Source: Physcia stellaris
Lineage: Eukaryota > Ascomycota > Lecanoromycetes > Caliciales > Physciaceae
Direction: 5' to 3'
Assembly: GCA_018902385.1 (NCBI GenBank)
Contig: JABSSW010000008.1
Location: 372,001 to 436,000, forward strand
DNA length: 64,000 nucleotides
The notes under the pieces were generated by a model. That model saw nothing but the letters and a program-made list of their open reading frames with translations. It had not been told where the DNA came from and made no database searches. How positions within the stretch are numbered: the first letter of the stretch is position 1; each line of letters opens with the position of its first letter. Made by a program: the position numbers and the translations under genes. Positions 47,511 through 58,146 of this stretch are shown one piece after another.

Positions 47511-49204
47511 TCACAACCCTCTCCCCATCCACGCCCTCTCAACTTCACCCTCACAATCCCACCCGAGCAGAAACTCGCGAAACCCCGGATCACAGAACTT
47601 GATCGGGTACCCCTTCGCCTCCGCCCAGGGCACCGATAGAAGCCGATCCCGCTGCTGCTGCTCTTCCCCATCGTGGAACTTACATTGAACGCCTTGCTCG
47701 ATACTACCCTGCACGACCCGCGTGGTCCTCGGCTTCCGCAGCTTTTCATAGAGGCTGAGAATTTCTTTCAGTTGCGAAGGATCGGTCATCTTGGCGAATA
47801 GGGCTCCGAGGACCGCGCCGTCTTCTACGGCCATTGCGGCGCCTTGGGCTCTAGCAATCAGAGTAACAGATCAGCGATCAGTAGTCTCCATCTCGAATGT
47901 CCATCTGTCCTCACGGGCTAAAACCATGGAGACGTCTAGGCGTGTACACCACCGCTTGCAATTAGGAAGAGGACTTACAGATACGGCAAACTGGCATGAC
48001 ACGCATCGCCGAGCAGCACGAAGGTCCCAGCCTCGTGGCCCCAGTGCTGCATCTCCTCGCTCGTCAGCATTCTCCATTTCTGCGTCTGCTCGACCAGGTC
48101 CAGCAACGTCTGCAACCTCGGGTCCCAGCCTTTGAGCAGCTCGCGCATCTCTTGAGGTGTCGCCTTCGAGACGTCCACGGCATCTGGCAGGTTATCGGGG
48201 GATACGAGCACGATGTTGTAGAAGCCGCCCTCTTTCAACAGGTACCCGACTACGAACGTGTCGGGCCCCATCCAGATGTCGTTTGTGATGTCTTGGATGA
48301 GCTCATGCAGGATGGGATGCTTTTTCATGTCGTCCGCTCGCACTGGTTTGGAGAGCGTGCGTTAGTATGCCGAGCTTGGGTGCGTGGTGGGTTATATGGC
48401 AGACATGGACCTACCTGTGAGACGATATGCCAAATCCCCAGTCGGATGTGGCGGGATTTTGCGCTTCAGCAATATCTCCTTGCAGACCGAGTTCAATCTA
48501 AAGCATCCCGATACCCAGAATCAGCATCTTTAACAACCGGACAAGCGTTGAGTCGCATAGACGAGTCCCCTTACCCATCAGCCCCAATAACTACATCCCC
48601 GTGCACGAGATCTCCGCTCTTCAACCTCACGCTCGGCGCCTCAAAATCAATATCCTCCACCCCAGCGCCCAGTTGAAATACAACCCCCAATCCTCTCGCA
48701 GCCTCAACAAGCACACTATGGAAGTCCGCGCGGTGGATGTAGTAGAACTCCTCCCCAAACCGGCCCTTCACTTGAAGCGAACTCGCGTGTACCACGTCCC
48801 CGTTTTCCCAACGCCGGAAACGCACTTCGCTGGGGTTTACACTGTGCGCTGCGATGGCGGGGATGAGGTCCCAGGAGGCGAGGATCCGGGCCGCGTTGGG
48901 GGGGATTTGGATCCCCGCGCCTACCTGTGGTTTTGGGTGAGGTTGGAACGGTCGGAAGGGGGTGGACGTTAGCTTACGTGGTGGAATTGCGAGGATTGTT
49001 CGAGGACTGTGACCTTGTGGCCTGCGCGTTGGATACCGATGGCTGCTGCTAGGCCCCTGTGGTCGAGGGAGTCAGTATTGTCAGGATTGGATACCTGGCG
49101 TTACAATGCAGTCTCTCATGCGTAGAAGATAAGGAAAAGGACGAAAGGGTGCGTCGGAGAGAAATACCTAAGCCAGCGCCTACTACGATGACGTTGAGAG
49201 ACAT
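47511..49204 (-). CDS. FAD-dependent monooxygenase, salicylate-hydroxylase-like
   Basis: Group A flavin monooxygenase of the type that hydroxylates or decarboxylates aromatic acids with NAD(P)H and O2. Six exons: 49204-49168, about 49048-48978, 48924-48575, 48497-48415, 48342-47979 and 47850-47511, giving about 414 residues, normal for the group. Motifs are the N-terminal FAD fold VIVVGAGL, then AAAIGIQRAGHKVTVLEQ, VGAGIQIPPNAARIL, the DG-type motif VVIGADG, and the second FAD motif LLGDACHASLPYLAQGAAMAVEDGAVLG. At the first intron the best acceptor (CCACAG at 49062-49057) leaves the frame off by one. The frame is kept only by a second AG eight bases on, which removes the last residues of the GXGXXG motif. 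Substrate is not determined by sequence. Confidence 0.85.
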
Positions 49205-49989
49205 CTTAGATATGCGTCGCGCCTTTATCGATCTAGGGATGTATGAAGATTCACTTCAATAACCGTGTACGATGATTAATGGGAACAAAGCATCCTTGAG
49301 AAAGGAATGTTGGAACTAGAGGGTGCGACAAAAGCCACTCATGACTCTCAAGGAGGGAAATCACAGATTTGTATTCATCCTTTGCAACGAGCTGGATGGC
49401 ACGATAGAACGGATTGGGAAAGAGCGAAGCTGTAAGCTTTCGGACCCGGGAAATCATCAATGCACCGAAGCTTGCGTCGAGGATGGCATTCTGTAAGGAT
49501 CCTTCGGTGCCCCCAGATGTCATCTTGCATATTCAATGCAGATCTCTTGAAAAATTTGGTCGCAAAGGCTTGTTGACATTGGAGATCGCAGCGCCTTAAC
49601 TAGGATCACATCGGTAATACTGGGGAATTATTTCCGTAGATGATACCTGGTACCTGCCAACAATAAATAACGTGAGGAAAAGATCGTGAAAACTTGGTCT
49701 CACTCGATGTGTTGGATCTGTATTCGGAGGTCAGTACAACAACAGAATATGAACGGTAACTTCATCGCATTGCTGTACCGCGAACTGGTACTCTTCGAGT
49801 AATGGTGTTGTTCAAGAATGACCCTGTCTCGCGCTGCTATGGAGACAAGCCGAATGTGCTCGTCTTCTCATTAGGCCATAAGCATCATCTAGCATCTGGT
49901 GGCATTGAACGTAAATCGTCAGATATCTCAAAGGCAATCACCTCCTGACTGCGCACAGCATTGACTTGTGACGCTAGTCATTCCGTGCT
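49205..49989. other. Intergenic; no gene seen
   Basis: A 90-codon minus frame (49251-49523) was considered but has no family signature, splice partner or signal peptide. Confidence 0.4.
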
Positions 49990-51897
49990 TTAGAACGTCT
50001 CCCCTACTCCGCTTAATTTTCTCACTGTCTTCCTTTCTGGGGGCCCCATATCACCTTCTTGGGCTCTGCTACCAGCCCCAGAACTGATTCGCCTGCCAGA
50101 ACCAAGACCACTTATCCGCCTTCTAGCGGTAGTCGATGAGATTCCAGGTATAGAAGACCCTTGCTCAGGCTTCTCAAAAGTACCTCTTCGGGCTGGTGTA
50201 GGTGTTAGGACTTCGCCATCTTCGCCATCGTCATCGTTTACTTGGGAACTGTAATTGCTAAGATGGCTCACGCTGGCTGAATGGCTGTGGCCGTGATGTA
50301 TTGAAGCGTAAGACCCGCCAATAGATGACCGAGGGCGACGGGTCTCAGACATTGTGCTGCTGGAGTAATGGCTTAGCGATGTCCCGTTACCAACGGCAGA
50401 CTGTCGACTGGCGGGTCTGCTGTTGCTCGAACTGGCAGCAGCGCCGGGGAGATTGCTAATGGATTGACGAGACGAAATGCTCGCGCGAGAGCTTGGGCGG
50501 CTGCCGATGTTGTTTGTCTGCCGATTTGGTGATGATTGAGGAATGCCGAAGGAAAGCCGGCTGTGCGGTCGCTGAGGGGGATCCGGCGTTTGCTGGAAGG
50601 CAAACGAGGCGTTGCTGCCTCCTGTTCGCTTCTTGCCGCTTCGCATAGTGATAGTTGGGGGGATGAAGGTCTGATTCAGCGCAGAGCTACTTCGTGGAGA
50701 AGCACGTGGCGGAGTGACTGTGGGTGCGGGAAGTTTCGATCGAGCTGAGTTGACACGTTCTTCTAGTTTTTGCATTTTGCCTATTAACCCACGGATATGA
50801 TGAAGTGACCCAGACGCAGGGAGACCTGGACCCGTATGCGAGCTGCCTGGACGATTGATGGTAGATCGACGGGACACATAAGGCGTGGGCTGATTGCTCC
50901 GGGATGTTGATGCGCCTCGCGTGTGCCCTGGGGTCCGTGATGTGACGTTGGATGGGCGGGGTGTTGTACTTGTGTCGGCCATCGAGAGTCGTGATTTTGG
51001 TAGGTGCTTCGAAAGCGTGCTAGTTGTACCCAGCGTGGAATGATCCGAATTAGGAGGCGAAGGTGGAGTCGGTGCGTCTGACACCGTGGATGAAGCCGAT
51101 TTGGTGGGCGGAGTCGGGATGGTAGGAGAGGATGCGGAGGTCGTCTGAGAATGCTGCGACGTTCGCGATAATGGACGTGCGGAGTGTGGTTCAAGAGGAG
51201 CTGCCTTCGTCGGCCTTTGTCTTTGCGATGCAGCTTCTGCGTTTCGCAGTTGATTCTGCCTCACCTCCGCTTCCACTCGAAGGTCACTAAGTTCGTCGCG
51301 TAGTCGTTGAGCCTCTATCCTCAAGGATTCCCTCTCTTGTTCCCCGTTCTTGATTTCCTCTTCCATCATAACACCTCGCTCAATCGCGACATTGTATTTC
51401 GACTCTAGATCTTCGAGAGAAGAATGGGTGTTCCTAGCTTGCCTTTCAATATCGTCATTGGCAACCTCGATATCTCGCAGTCGAAGCTGAATAGACCTAT
51501 TCGTCTCACGTAGGGTTGTAATTTCTTTTTGTAAGCTGTTTTGTGCAGAATTGGCTTCAGCCTTGGATTGCTTGTATTTGGTCTGTCGTATACAGTAAGC
51601 CACTTGAACATTGATAAAAGGGCCCCGATCAGGAAGATCTGTTAGACCGGCGTATTTTCCTACCTTCCACTCTTCTACCTCATAGCCCAGGCCCTCCACC
51701 TTCTCTTGAAGTTGGCGCTCCCGCTTCTCTGCTGCTTCGACATCTTTTTCCAATTCTGCTTCAAGCTCCCTACTGGAAGCTTGGAAATCGGCGAGCTCCG
51801 TCTCAAGCAGCTCGCATTGTGATTTGTAAAAGGCCAGGGACTGTTCCAAATCCGAGGCCGGCGGTGGAGACGAGACAGGTCCATCCAGCGAAGGCAT
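49990..51897 (-). CDS. nudE: Nuclear distribution protein NudE homolog
   Basis: Dynein regulator that binds LIS1/NudF and dynein for nuclear migration along microtubules. Exons 51897-51664 and 51582-49990 give 608 residues. The 81-nt intron has no stop and a multiple-of-three length, so it can be missed; removing it joins EEWK to TKYKQSKAEAN as in the family. The start is placed at MPSLDGPVSSPPPASD, before the coiled coil; the frame is open 30 codons further upstream. Residues about 15-220 form a long coiled coil (ELADFQASSRELEAELEKDVEAAEKRERQLQEKVEGLGYEVEEW is spread over its first part). The remainder is Ser/Pro/Arg-rich and probably disordered, as in fungal NudE proteins. Confidence 0.92.
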   Translation of the reverse strand: MPSLDGPVSSPPPASDLEQSLAFYKSQCELLETELADFQASSRELEAELEKDVEAAEKRERQLQEKVEGLGYEVEEWKVGKYAGLTDLPDRGPFINVQVAYCIRQTKYKQSKAEANSAQNSLQKEITTLRETNRSIQLRLRDIEVANDDIERQARNTHSSLEDLESKYNVAIERGVMMEEEIKNGEQERESLRIEAQRLRDELSDLRVEAEVRQNQLRNAEAASQRQRPTKAAPLEPHSARPLSRTSQHSQTTSASSPTIPTPPTKSASSTVSDAPTPPSPPNSDHSTLGTTSTLSKHLPKSRLSMADTSTTPRPSNVTSRTPGHTRGASTSRSNQPTPYVSRRSTINRPGSSHTGPGLPASGSLHHIRGLIGKMQKLEERVNSARSKLPAPTVTPPRASPRSSSALNQTFIPPTITMRSGKKRTGGSNASFAFQQTPDPPQRPHSRLSFGIPQSSPNRQTNNIGSRPSSRASISSRQSISNLPGAAASSSNSRPASRQSAVGNGTSLSHYSSSTMSETRRPRSSIGGSYASIHHGHSHSASVSHLSNYSSQVNDDDGEDGEVLTPTPARRGTFEKPEQGSSIPGISSTTARRRISGLGSGRRISSGAGSRAQEGDMGPPERKTVRKLSGVGETF

Positions 51898-52598
51898 GTC
51901 GTGAAGAATGGCTATTGAGGCTTCTTCTTCAGAACGCTGCAACAATTCTGTATCGCACAGGCGGCTTATTAGGGGGTAGAGGGTCACCGACGCTGGATTA
52001 GTGAATAGGTACTCCGTATTGATCCTGATTTCATGTGATCGTAGTGGGCTTGTTGTGGGTCAGTGGTCGCTGTGTGCCGCGAGAATCTCCTCATTCTCCG
52101 GACTTCATCATACTGCCGTCCTATTTCAGCACATAGAGAGCATGGTTAGGCGTCCTGGTGTCGGCGGCGATGGTCATCTGGGGGTTGTTGTCGCATTGTT
52201 GACTTTGCTTTGGAAGATGATCTTATCACGGCCCCACGGGCAACTGCAGCCGCCACTACTATCACCGGCCCGACTTCGCCGAAAGCTGTCCACTTTGGGT
52301 TAGCGCGACTAATTGCTGTGCCCCAGCCAGTCCAGATGCTCTCAACCCCCAATATTCAACCACACGGGCATCACCTTTTGTCGATCCGCATTGGCATCGC
52401 GAGTCCAGGGACTATTCACCCCTGTTTAGCAAGGAGGAGTGGATGACGCCGTCGTCGTGTAATTATATTACGGAATCTCGCAGGACAATGTTGTATGACG
52501 CAGGTAAATAAACAAATCCACCAACAAGACACCGGACCTCTACACCCCAAGACGCCGACTACACCCCGATCATCCAGTTCTTCAGCCTTATCGTATCA
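51898..52598. promoter_or_regulatory. Divergent promoter region, nudE / hydrolase fusion
   Basis: About 700 bp between divergent start codons. No specific binding site was assigned. Short open frames here lack signatures. Confidence 0.4.
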
Positions 52599-53849
52599 AT
52601 GTCTGCTCCTGGTATCGAGGGACCAGTCGTCCTGTCTCCGGACAACATTCAACCCAATTTACAGAACAGCATCCATACTACACATCTACCTCCCAACGAT
52701 CTTCCCTCGCACCAACCGCAAGATGGGCCTTCCAATGAACCTCCAGCAGAGCCACCTCGGGTTGGCATGGCCTACGAGTCAATGGCAGCAGCGAAGAAGC
52801 ACATCACCGACTGGTGTGCCAGGGAACGAATACCTTATAGCGTATGGAAAGCTGATAGACGCTGCTGGGTGTTGACTTGCAAAGACAAGAACAACTGTCT
52901 CTTCAGACTTCGAGTAAAGAATACCGAGCGACCTGTTATCAGCATACTAGAGGCTCATACCTGTTCGTCCCTTTCCTTCCGCAGGACAGCACAGACAGGA
53001 GGGCCCATCAAGGCAACGCCGTACAATTGGCCACACGACGCGTCTTTGGCTCAAAGTACCACAGCCCTGGTGTTGGTTGATATGCAGCGCGATTGTACGT
53101 TCAACCATCTACTCTGTTACGTTCATCATACTGACTCCCCTATGTATAGTCTGTTCACCAGGTGGCTTCCTTGAGCATCAAGGAGAGGACATCTCTCCAA
53201 TAACCAAAATCATCCCAAGTCTCCAGCGGCTACTGCAGGCATTTCGTGGCGCTGGCTTTCCTGTCTACCACACAAGAGAAGGTGAGAGACTCCATTGGTG
53301 GCGTGAATCGTCATTATTCTAAATCTGATCAAAGGGCATCGACACGATCTTACAACGCTCTCAAGCCGTGAGGCATTCCGGTCACAGAACAATACGTCCG
53401 GTCTTGGCATCGGCTATCCCGGGCCTCTTGGGCGGTTTATGGTGCGAGGGGAAGAGGGACACGACACCATACCAGAGCTTTACCCTGTCCCTGGTGAGCC
53501 GGTCATCGACAAGCCCGGTCGAGGGGCCTTTTCGCATACGGATTTTGAGCTTCTTCTTAGAAATAAAGGCATTCAAAATCTGGTCATTGCCGGCATAGCT
53601 ACCGATGCCAGCATAAGCAGCACAATCAGAGAAGCCACCGACCGAGGATTTGATTGTCTCCTAGTAGAAGACGGCTGCGCTGCGAAGGATCCAAGGCTTC
53701 AGAAAGGGGCTTGCGAAAGTATTGCGTTGGGCGGCGGTACTTTTGGAGCGACTGGGAAACTGCACCATATAGCGGGACAGCTCGAATTTCTTGCCCACGA
53801 GCGGCGAAACGGGCTGGGTAGCGGTATGATGCCACAGGCGCCAATGTGA
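52599..53849 (+). CDS. MuDR/FAR1-type zinc domain fused to isochorismatase-like hydrolase
   Basis: Exons 52599-53094, 53150-53281 and 53335-53849 give 380 residues. Residues about 57-125 (YESMAAAKKHITDWCARE ... CWVLTCKDKNNCLFRLRV ... ILEAHTC) match the Cys-Cys-Cys-His-x-Cys layout of the MuDR/FAR1 (WRKY-GCM1-like) DNA-binding domain of Mutator-like transposases. From ALVLVDMQRDFCSPGGF (about 155) the protein is an isochorismatase-like cysteine hydrolase: Asp of VDMQRDF, Lys of IDKPGRGAF, and the T-x4-5-T strand GIATDASISSTIREATDRG. The residue aligned with the catalytic Cys appears to be Ser. The junction lies inside exon 1, and both introns fall in the hydrolase part and restore conserved residues, so the fusion is not an intergenic read-through. 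Function is unknown; it could be a DNA-bound enzyme or a ligand-binding regulator. Confidence 0.8.
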
Positions 53850-54530
53850 CTGTGGAAAGATTAAGACCTTAACCTCTCGTTCGGAGACAAAAGGCGGTTT
53901 GGTCTTGTTAGCATGGCGTCTGGTCGAATTGGTATGTTCCATGGGCATTCATTTCATGTACTTGATACCCTGAACGTTTAGATGCGCAATTTAGGACAAG
54001 AAAAGTGATCTCGCAGAGGTGGCACTTTCACAGGTGTCACTGCGCCAACTCTTGATACAGGCATCGACCTAGGGGCAAGTGTGCAAGCTTTTGTCCTGAA
54101 GACCTACAGATGAACGCCTGAGGCCGTTCAATTGATATGCAATCCTGAGTAGGTCCAGGTAGGTGCTATCTCGAGTACCTTAATGATTCATGATAAAGCA
54201 CCTCATAAGTTTTACGCAGGAGCTGTGAATAATCGGCCAGCAACAGCGCCAATGCAGCCTTTACCCCTGATAAGCCGGGAGCCTAGTTTTCTTTTTCTTT
54301 TTCCATGTACCAATCCGGTTGTTACGATAAAGTCCCGATACTGCAGATGAACGTCATTCATCGACATGGGAAGGTGTGGGGTTGCTGCAGGCGCTGGAGC
54401 ATCCCGCTGTTATCCCTTTTCCCAATCAATGAGAGCTTCAGCTGGCGACTCGCACGGCCTTCGGATTCTTGACGCTCCTGCGCTGACCGTCATCTAGCAA
54501 CAACAAAAGACATCTAGTAACATTCGCGCC
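53850..54530. other. Intergenic; permease promoter region
   Basis: No gene or repeat recognised. It contains the upstream region of the permease gene. Confidence 0.45.
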
Positions 54531-56211
54531 ATGTCAACTGAGAAGGTCTTTCGCAATGATGTTCAAGAAGATGTCATGCTCGAGAACCTCGGCTACGAAC
54601 CGGAGCTCCGGCGAACCTTTGGATTGCTGGGAATGGTTGGGTTCAGCTTCAGTATCGTCTCGAGCTGGAATGCGCTGGGGGGTGTCTTGATTATCGGCGT
54701 AGAATCCGGAGGACCGCCGGTGATGATATACTCCTGGATCGGTATCTGCATCTGTTCCCTCGCTGTCGCCTATTCTATGGCAGAGATCTGCTCTGCTTAC
54801 CCTGTGGCTGGAGGACAGTATAGCTGGGTTGCGTTGCTGGCGCCGCCAAGAGTGGCTCGAGGTCTATCGTATGTGACGGGGTGGTTTATGAACACTGGTA
54901 TGAGCACATGTCCTCCGGATAGAATGACCGTGCTGAGAGACTTAAGGAATCCTTGCTATGGGTGCTACGAGTAACTTTATAGGCGCCAACTTCATCTTGG
55001 GCCAGGCGAGCTTGTCTTTCCCGGGCTATACTATTGAGCGATGGCATACCGTTCTGGTCACTTATTTGATCGCATGGATCTGTGCAGGGATCAATATATA
55101 CGGACCACATCTTCTGGACAGGATATCAAAGGCTGCTATCACCTGGAATATAACTGCCTTTGTTGCCGTGGTCGTCACGATACTGGCCTGCAATGACCAC
55201 AAACAGCCCGCGAGCTTTGTCTTCAAGGATTTCGAGAATCTCTCAGGATTTGGCAGCGCTTACTGTGCAATACTCGGCCTATTGCAGAGCTGTTTTGGTA
55301 TGAATTGTTACGAATCGCCGGCACACATGACCGAAGAAATGAAGAACGCATCGAGAGAGGCGCCGAAAGCCATAGTCATTTCCGTCTACATCGGAGCCAT
55401 TACAGGCTTCATCTTTCTCGTCTCAGTCTGCTTCTGCATTGGGGATATCGCAAGCACTGCTGAGTCGCCAACCGGAGTACCACTCATCGAGATCTTCTAC
55501 AACTCCACACAGTCAGTGGTTGGAACCTGCTTTTTGACATCGGCAATGTTCGTTGTAGGCCTTAATGCTTCCATTTCGCTCACGGCAACAGGTTCACGGA
55601 GTCTGTTTGCTTTCGCAAGAGACAGAGGACTTCCTTTTTCGTCCACGATCGCCAAGGTCGAGCCGACGCGGCAGGTGCCCGTCTATGCCATCTTATTGAC
55701 ATGTGTTGTCCAGATGGCGCTAGTTTCCATTTACTTTGGGACTTTGACAGGCTTCAATACAGTCATCTCCATTGCTACCGAAGGCTTTTGTAAGCCGTTC
55801 TGCCTTTCTCCAATGCTATGTACGCTGATGGCAACTACAGATCTGTCTTACGCAATGGCACTGCTCGTTCGCGTCATCGCATATTTCACCGGTTACGTCA
55901 AGGTCATCCCCGGTCCCTACACGCTCGGAAAATGGAGCGTCTGGCTCAATCTCATTGGACTGCTTTTTCTCGTCTTTACTTCCATAACATTCAATTTCCC
56001 AACTCTGAGCCCGGTGGACGAAAATAATATGAATTACACAAGTGCTGCCATCGGTGTCATCGGATTGATCAGCATCGTTACTTGGATAACGACTGGTAGG
56101 AAGCAGTTCACTGGTCCGCAGATTTTAGCTGTGGACGTTGCTGAAAGTGTCCACAACGAGACTTCTTCGGGTGCGAGTAAGGATGAGCTTGAAGCAAGCG
56201 AGAAATCATAG
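54531..56211 (+). CDS. Amino acid/GABA/choline-type permease (APC family)
   Basis: Plasma-membrane transporter of the amino acid-polyamine-choline superfamily, nearest in appearance to fungal GABA (Uga4) and choline (Hnm1) permeases. Exons 54531-54897, 54947-55789 and 55841-56211 give 526 residues. The second intron is 51 nt without a stop and can be missed; its removal joins ATEGF to YLSYAMALLVRV as in the family. Visible are the N-terminal LENLGYEPELRRTFGLLGMVGFSFS, the GGQYSWVALLAP segment of TM3, the ESPAHMTEEMKNASREAPKAI loop (in two halves), FAFARDRGLPFS, and about 12 hydrophobic segments. The acidic/serine tail is cytosolic. Substrate cannot be fixed from sequence. Confidence 0.9.
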
Positions 56212-57369
56212 TAGAGCTCGCGGATCTTTGGGAGAGCATGTTTGTTGCATCAATCCTATCATGACCGATTCCGGCAGCCCATAATCATATGTGAAATTCA
56301 TCCCTTTTCCCGGAGGCGCATAAGGCTTGACTTTCTTGTGGCTTTGTAGGCCCTTCTCAGACAGGATAACCCAGAGGCGTTGATTGGACCGTGCTACTAT
56401 TCGACCCTTGTGAGTACCGTCCCTCCTATTGGGGGTTCTTTGCAGCATAACTGCGCCCGACCAAATCATGCATGCACCTTTGTCTACCATTCATCAACCA
56501 CGGTTTGCGACCATTGAAGATCTCATCATGATGGCACAGCCCGAATACAGCCTTGTTATGAACGATATATATCTTCTTTCCCCCAGCCGCTCACAACCTG
56601 ATCAGCTTTAACCTGTTGCAATGCCAGGGGCTAATATCTCGGTAATACCTCCCCCGCGTGGAATGAACCACCCGGATGCGCAATGGATAGGTGCGTATCA
56701 GTATCAACTCTATCTGTGACAATTCCTCCGTTGATTGCTTATTCCGAGAGTCAATCGAGCTGCTTTTACTCTGATGACTATTCAGCTACGTGGTGGAAAT
56801 TCTCATTTCTCACTCGCTTTCTGGCGGCTCGGGATTACGTTCATGGTGATGCTTGCAATGGGATGTTCGTCCGTGTTGATTCGAATGCTGTATTTTTCTA
56901 CACGGTATGGGTGTTGCGTTGCAAGCGAAGCCAATGTTGATCGATAGCTTCCAGCTCAACTACCCGAATTAATTCCCTCATCTCCCTGCTGGACAGACGT
57001 GCTGATGCACGGAAGGCGCATGGGTGCCGACCCGTCAGGGGAAATGCTCGGACTTTTTGCTCGCTACATTACAGGCGGCCGCTCATTGTTTTCCCTCTTA
57101 TGTTCATCATTCTTCAGAACCTTTTTTCCCCGCCCACCCGCTCCTGAGGGTCCTTTTATGTATACATTAACCCCATAGCCCGACCGCGTTAGGTAGGGAT
57201 GTTAGCCGGCGATGCTACTCTCTACTGCCCAGAGGAGCCCTTATTATAAGCATTTTCTTGCACAGGCGGTACTCGCTGACCGGGCCAACCAGCAAAGTTT
57301 CTATACAGAAGCCTTCAGGTGCATTAGCGGGAATTTACCGCCTCAATGTCCTTCAAACATTCATTCTAT
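56212..57369. other. Intergenic; no gene seen
   Basis: Only short open frames without signatures. Composition is normal. No tRNA or terminal-repeat structure was recognised. Confidence 0.45.
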
Positions 57370-57775
57370 AATTTAAATAATAGCCTCTGCAGTCTTTGCG
57401 ATCTCGGCAGTCTTCATTGGCCTATACAAGCCTTTACACTCAACGCGGCCTTTGCAGTCTTTACATACCTTCTTAACGTGTCATGGTTTCACGGTCTACG
57501 ATAGTAGGCAGCCTTCAATGACCTCGACACCCTTCGCAGCCTTTGCAGCATGCAGCATACCTCCTTATCGTCTCACGGGTTCCCGGTCTCGGCAGTCTAT
57601 AAAAATCCCAAACAATCTCTACAATCTGTGTGGCACGCCTCTACATACATTTTTATCGTTTCACAGTTTCACGGTCTCGGTAGTCTTTACAATCTCTACA
57701 GCCTATACGAGCCTCTATACTCTCTGCGGCCTTTATCTCCTCACGACTTCACGGTCTCGATATTTTTCATCGGGG
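57370..57775. repeat. Degenerate tandem repeat, ~90-105 bp units
   Basis: About four copies of a unit containing TTCACGGTCTCGGCAGTCT, then CTCTACA, GCCT and CGGCCTTT segments. Recognisable cores start near 57400, 57490, 57580, 57670 and 57750, and no copy is exact. The array ends just before an AGGGTTAGGGTT stretch at about 57816-57830 that resembles two telomere repeats. Confidence 0.65.
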
Positions 57776-57939
57776 ATCACTATTCGGAGGATACATTTTA
57801 CTATTTGGAGGATAGGGTTAGGGTTGTCGGGCTTAGGGCCTGCGGCGCCGGAGAACAACGCGTCTTCTTCAATCAACACCATCCTTCATGCTTTGCAATT
57901 AAATCATTACACCCCCACCAGGTCATTGCGCAGGCCGAA

Positions 57940-58146
57940 ATGGAGCACGAAGATGATCAGTATGATATGCTTGACGATTCCTTTATTCCTCAGGAGTTCG
58001 AGGGCACTGACGGGCCCATGCAATTCTCTCCGTTGAAAAATGAGTATGACAGCAATGCAGATCTTCTCGAAGTCTCAACGCTTTCATCAAACGTCAAGAA
58101 TATGCTGTCAATATTACAGGAACAGAAACAAGCAAAGCAGAATTAA
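57940..58146 (+). other. 68-codon acidic open frame at the edge of the AT-rich block
   Basis: The frame begins MEHEDDQYDMLDDSFIPQEF, is acidic, and ends exactly where composition changes to AT-rich at 58147. It may be the unmutated start of the gag region of the adjoining element or a host gene fragment cut by it. There is no family match, so it is reported as undetermined. Confidence 0.3.

Noticed and set aside
49251-49523. 90-codon minus-strand frame upstream of the FAD monooxygenase
   Set aside because: No start context, family, signal peptide or splice partner.
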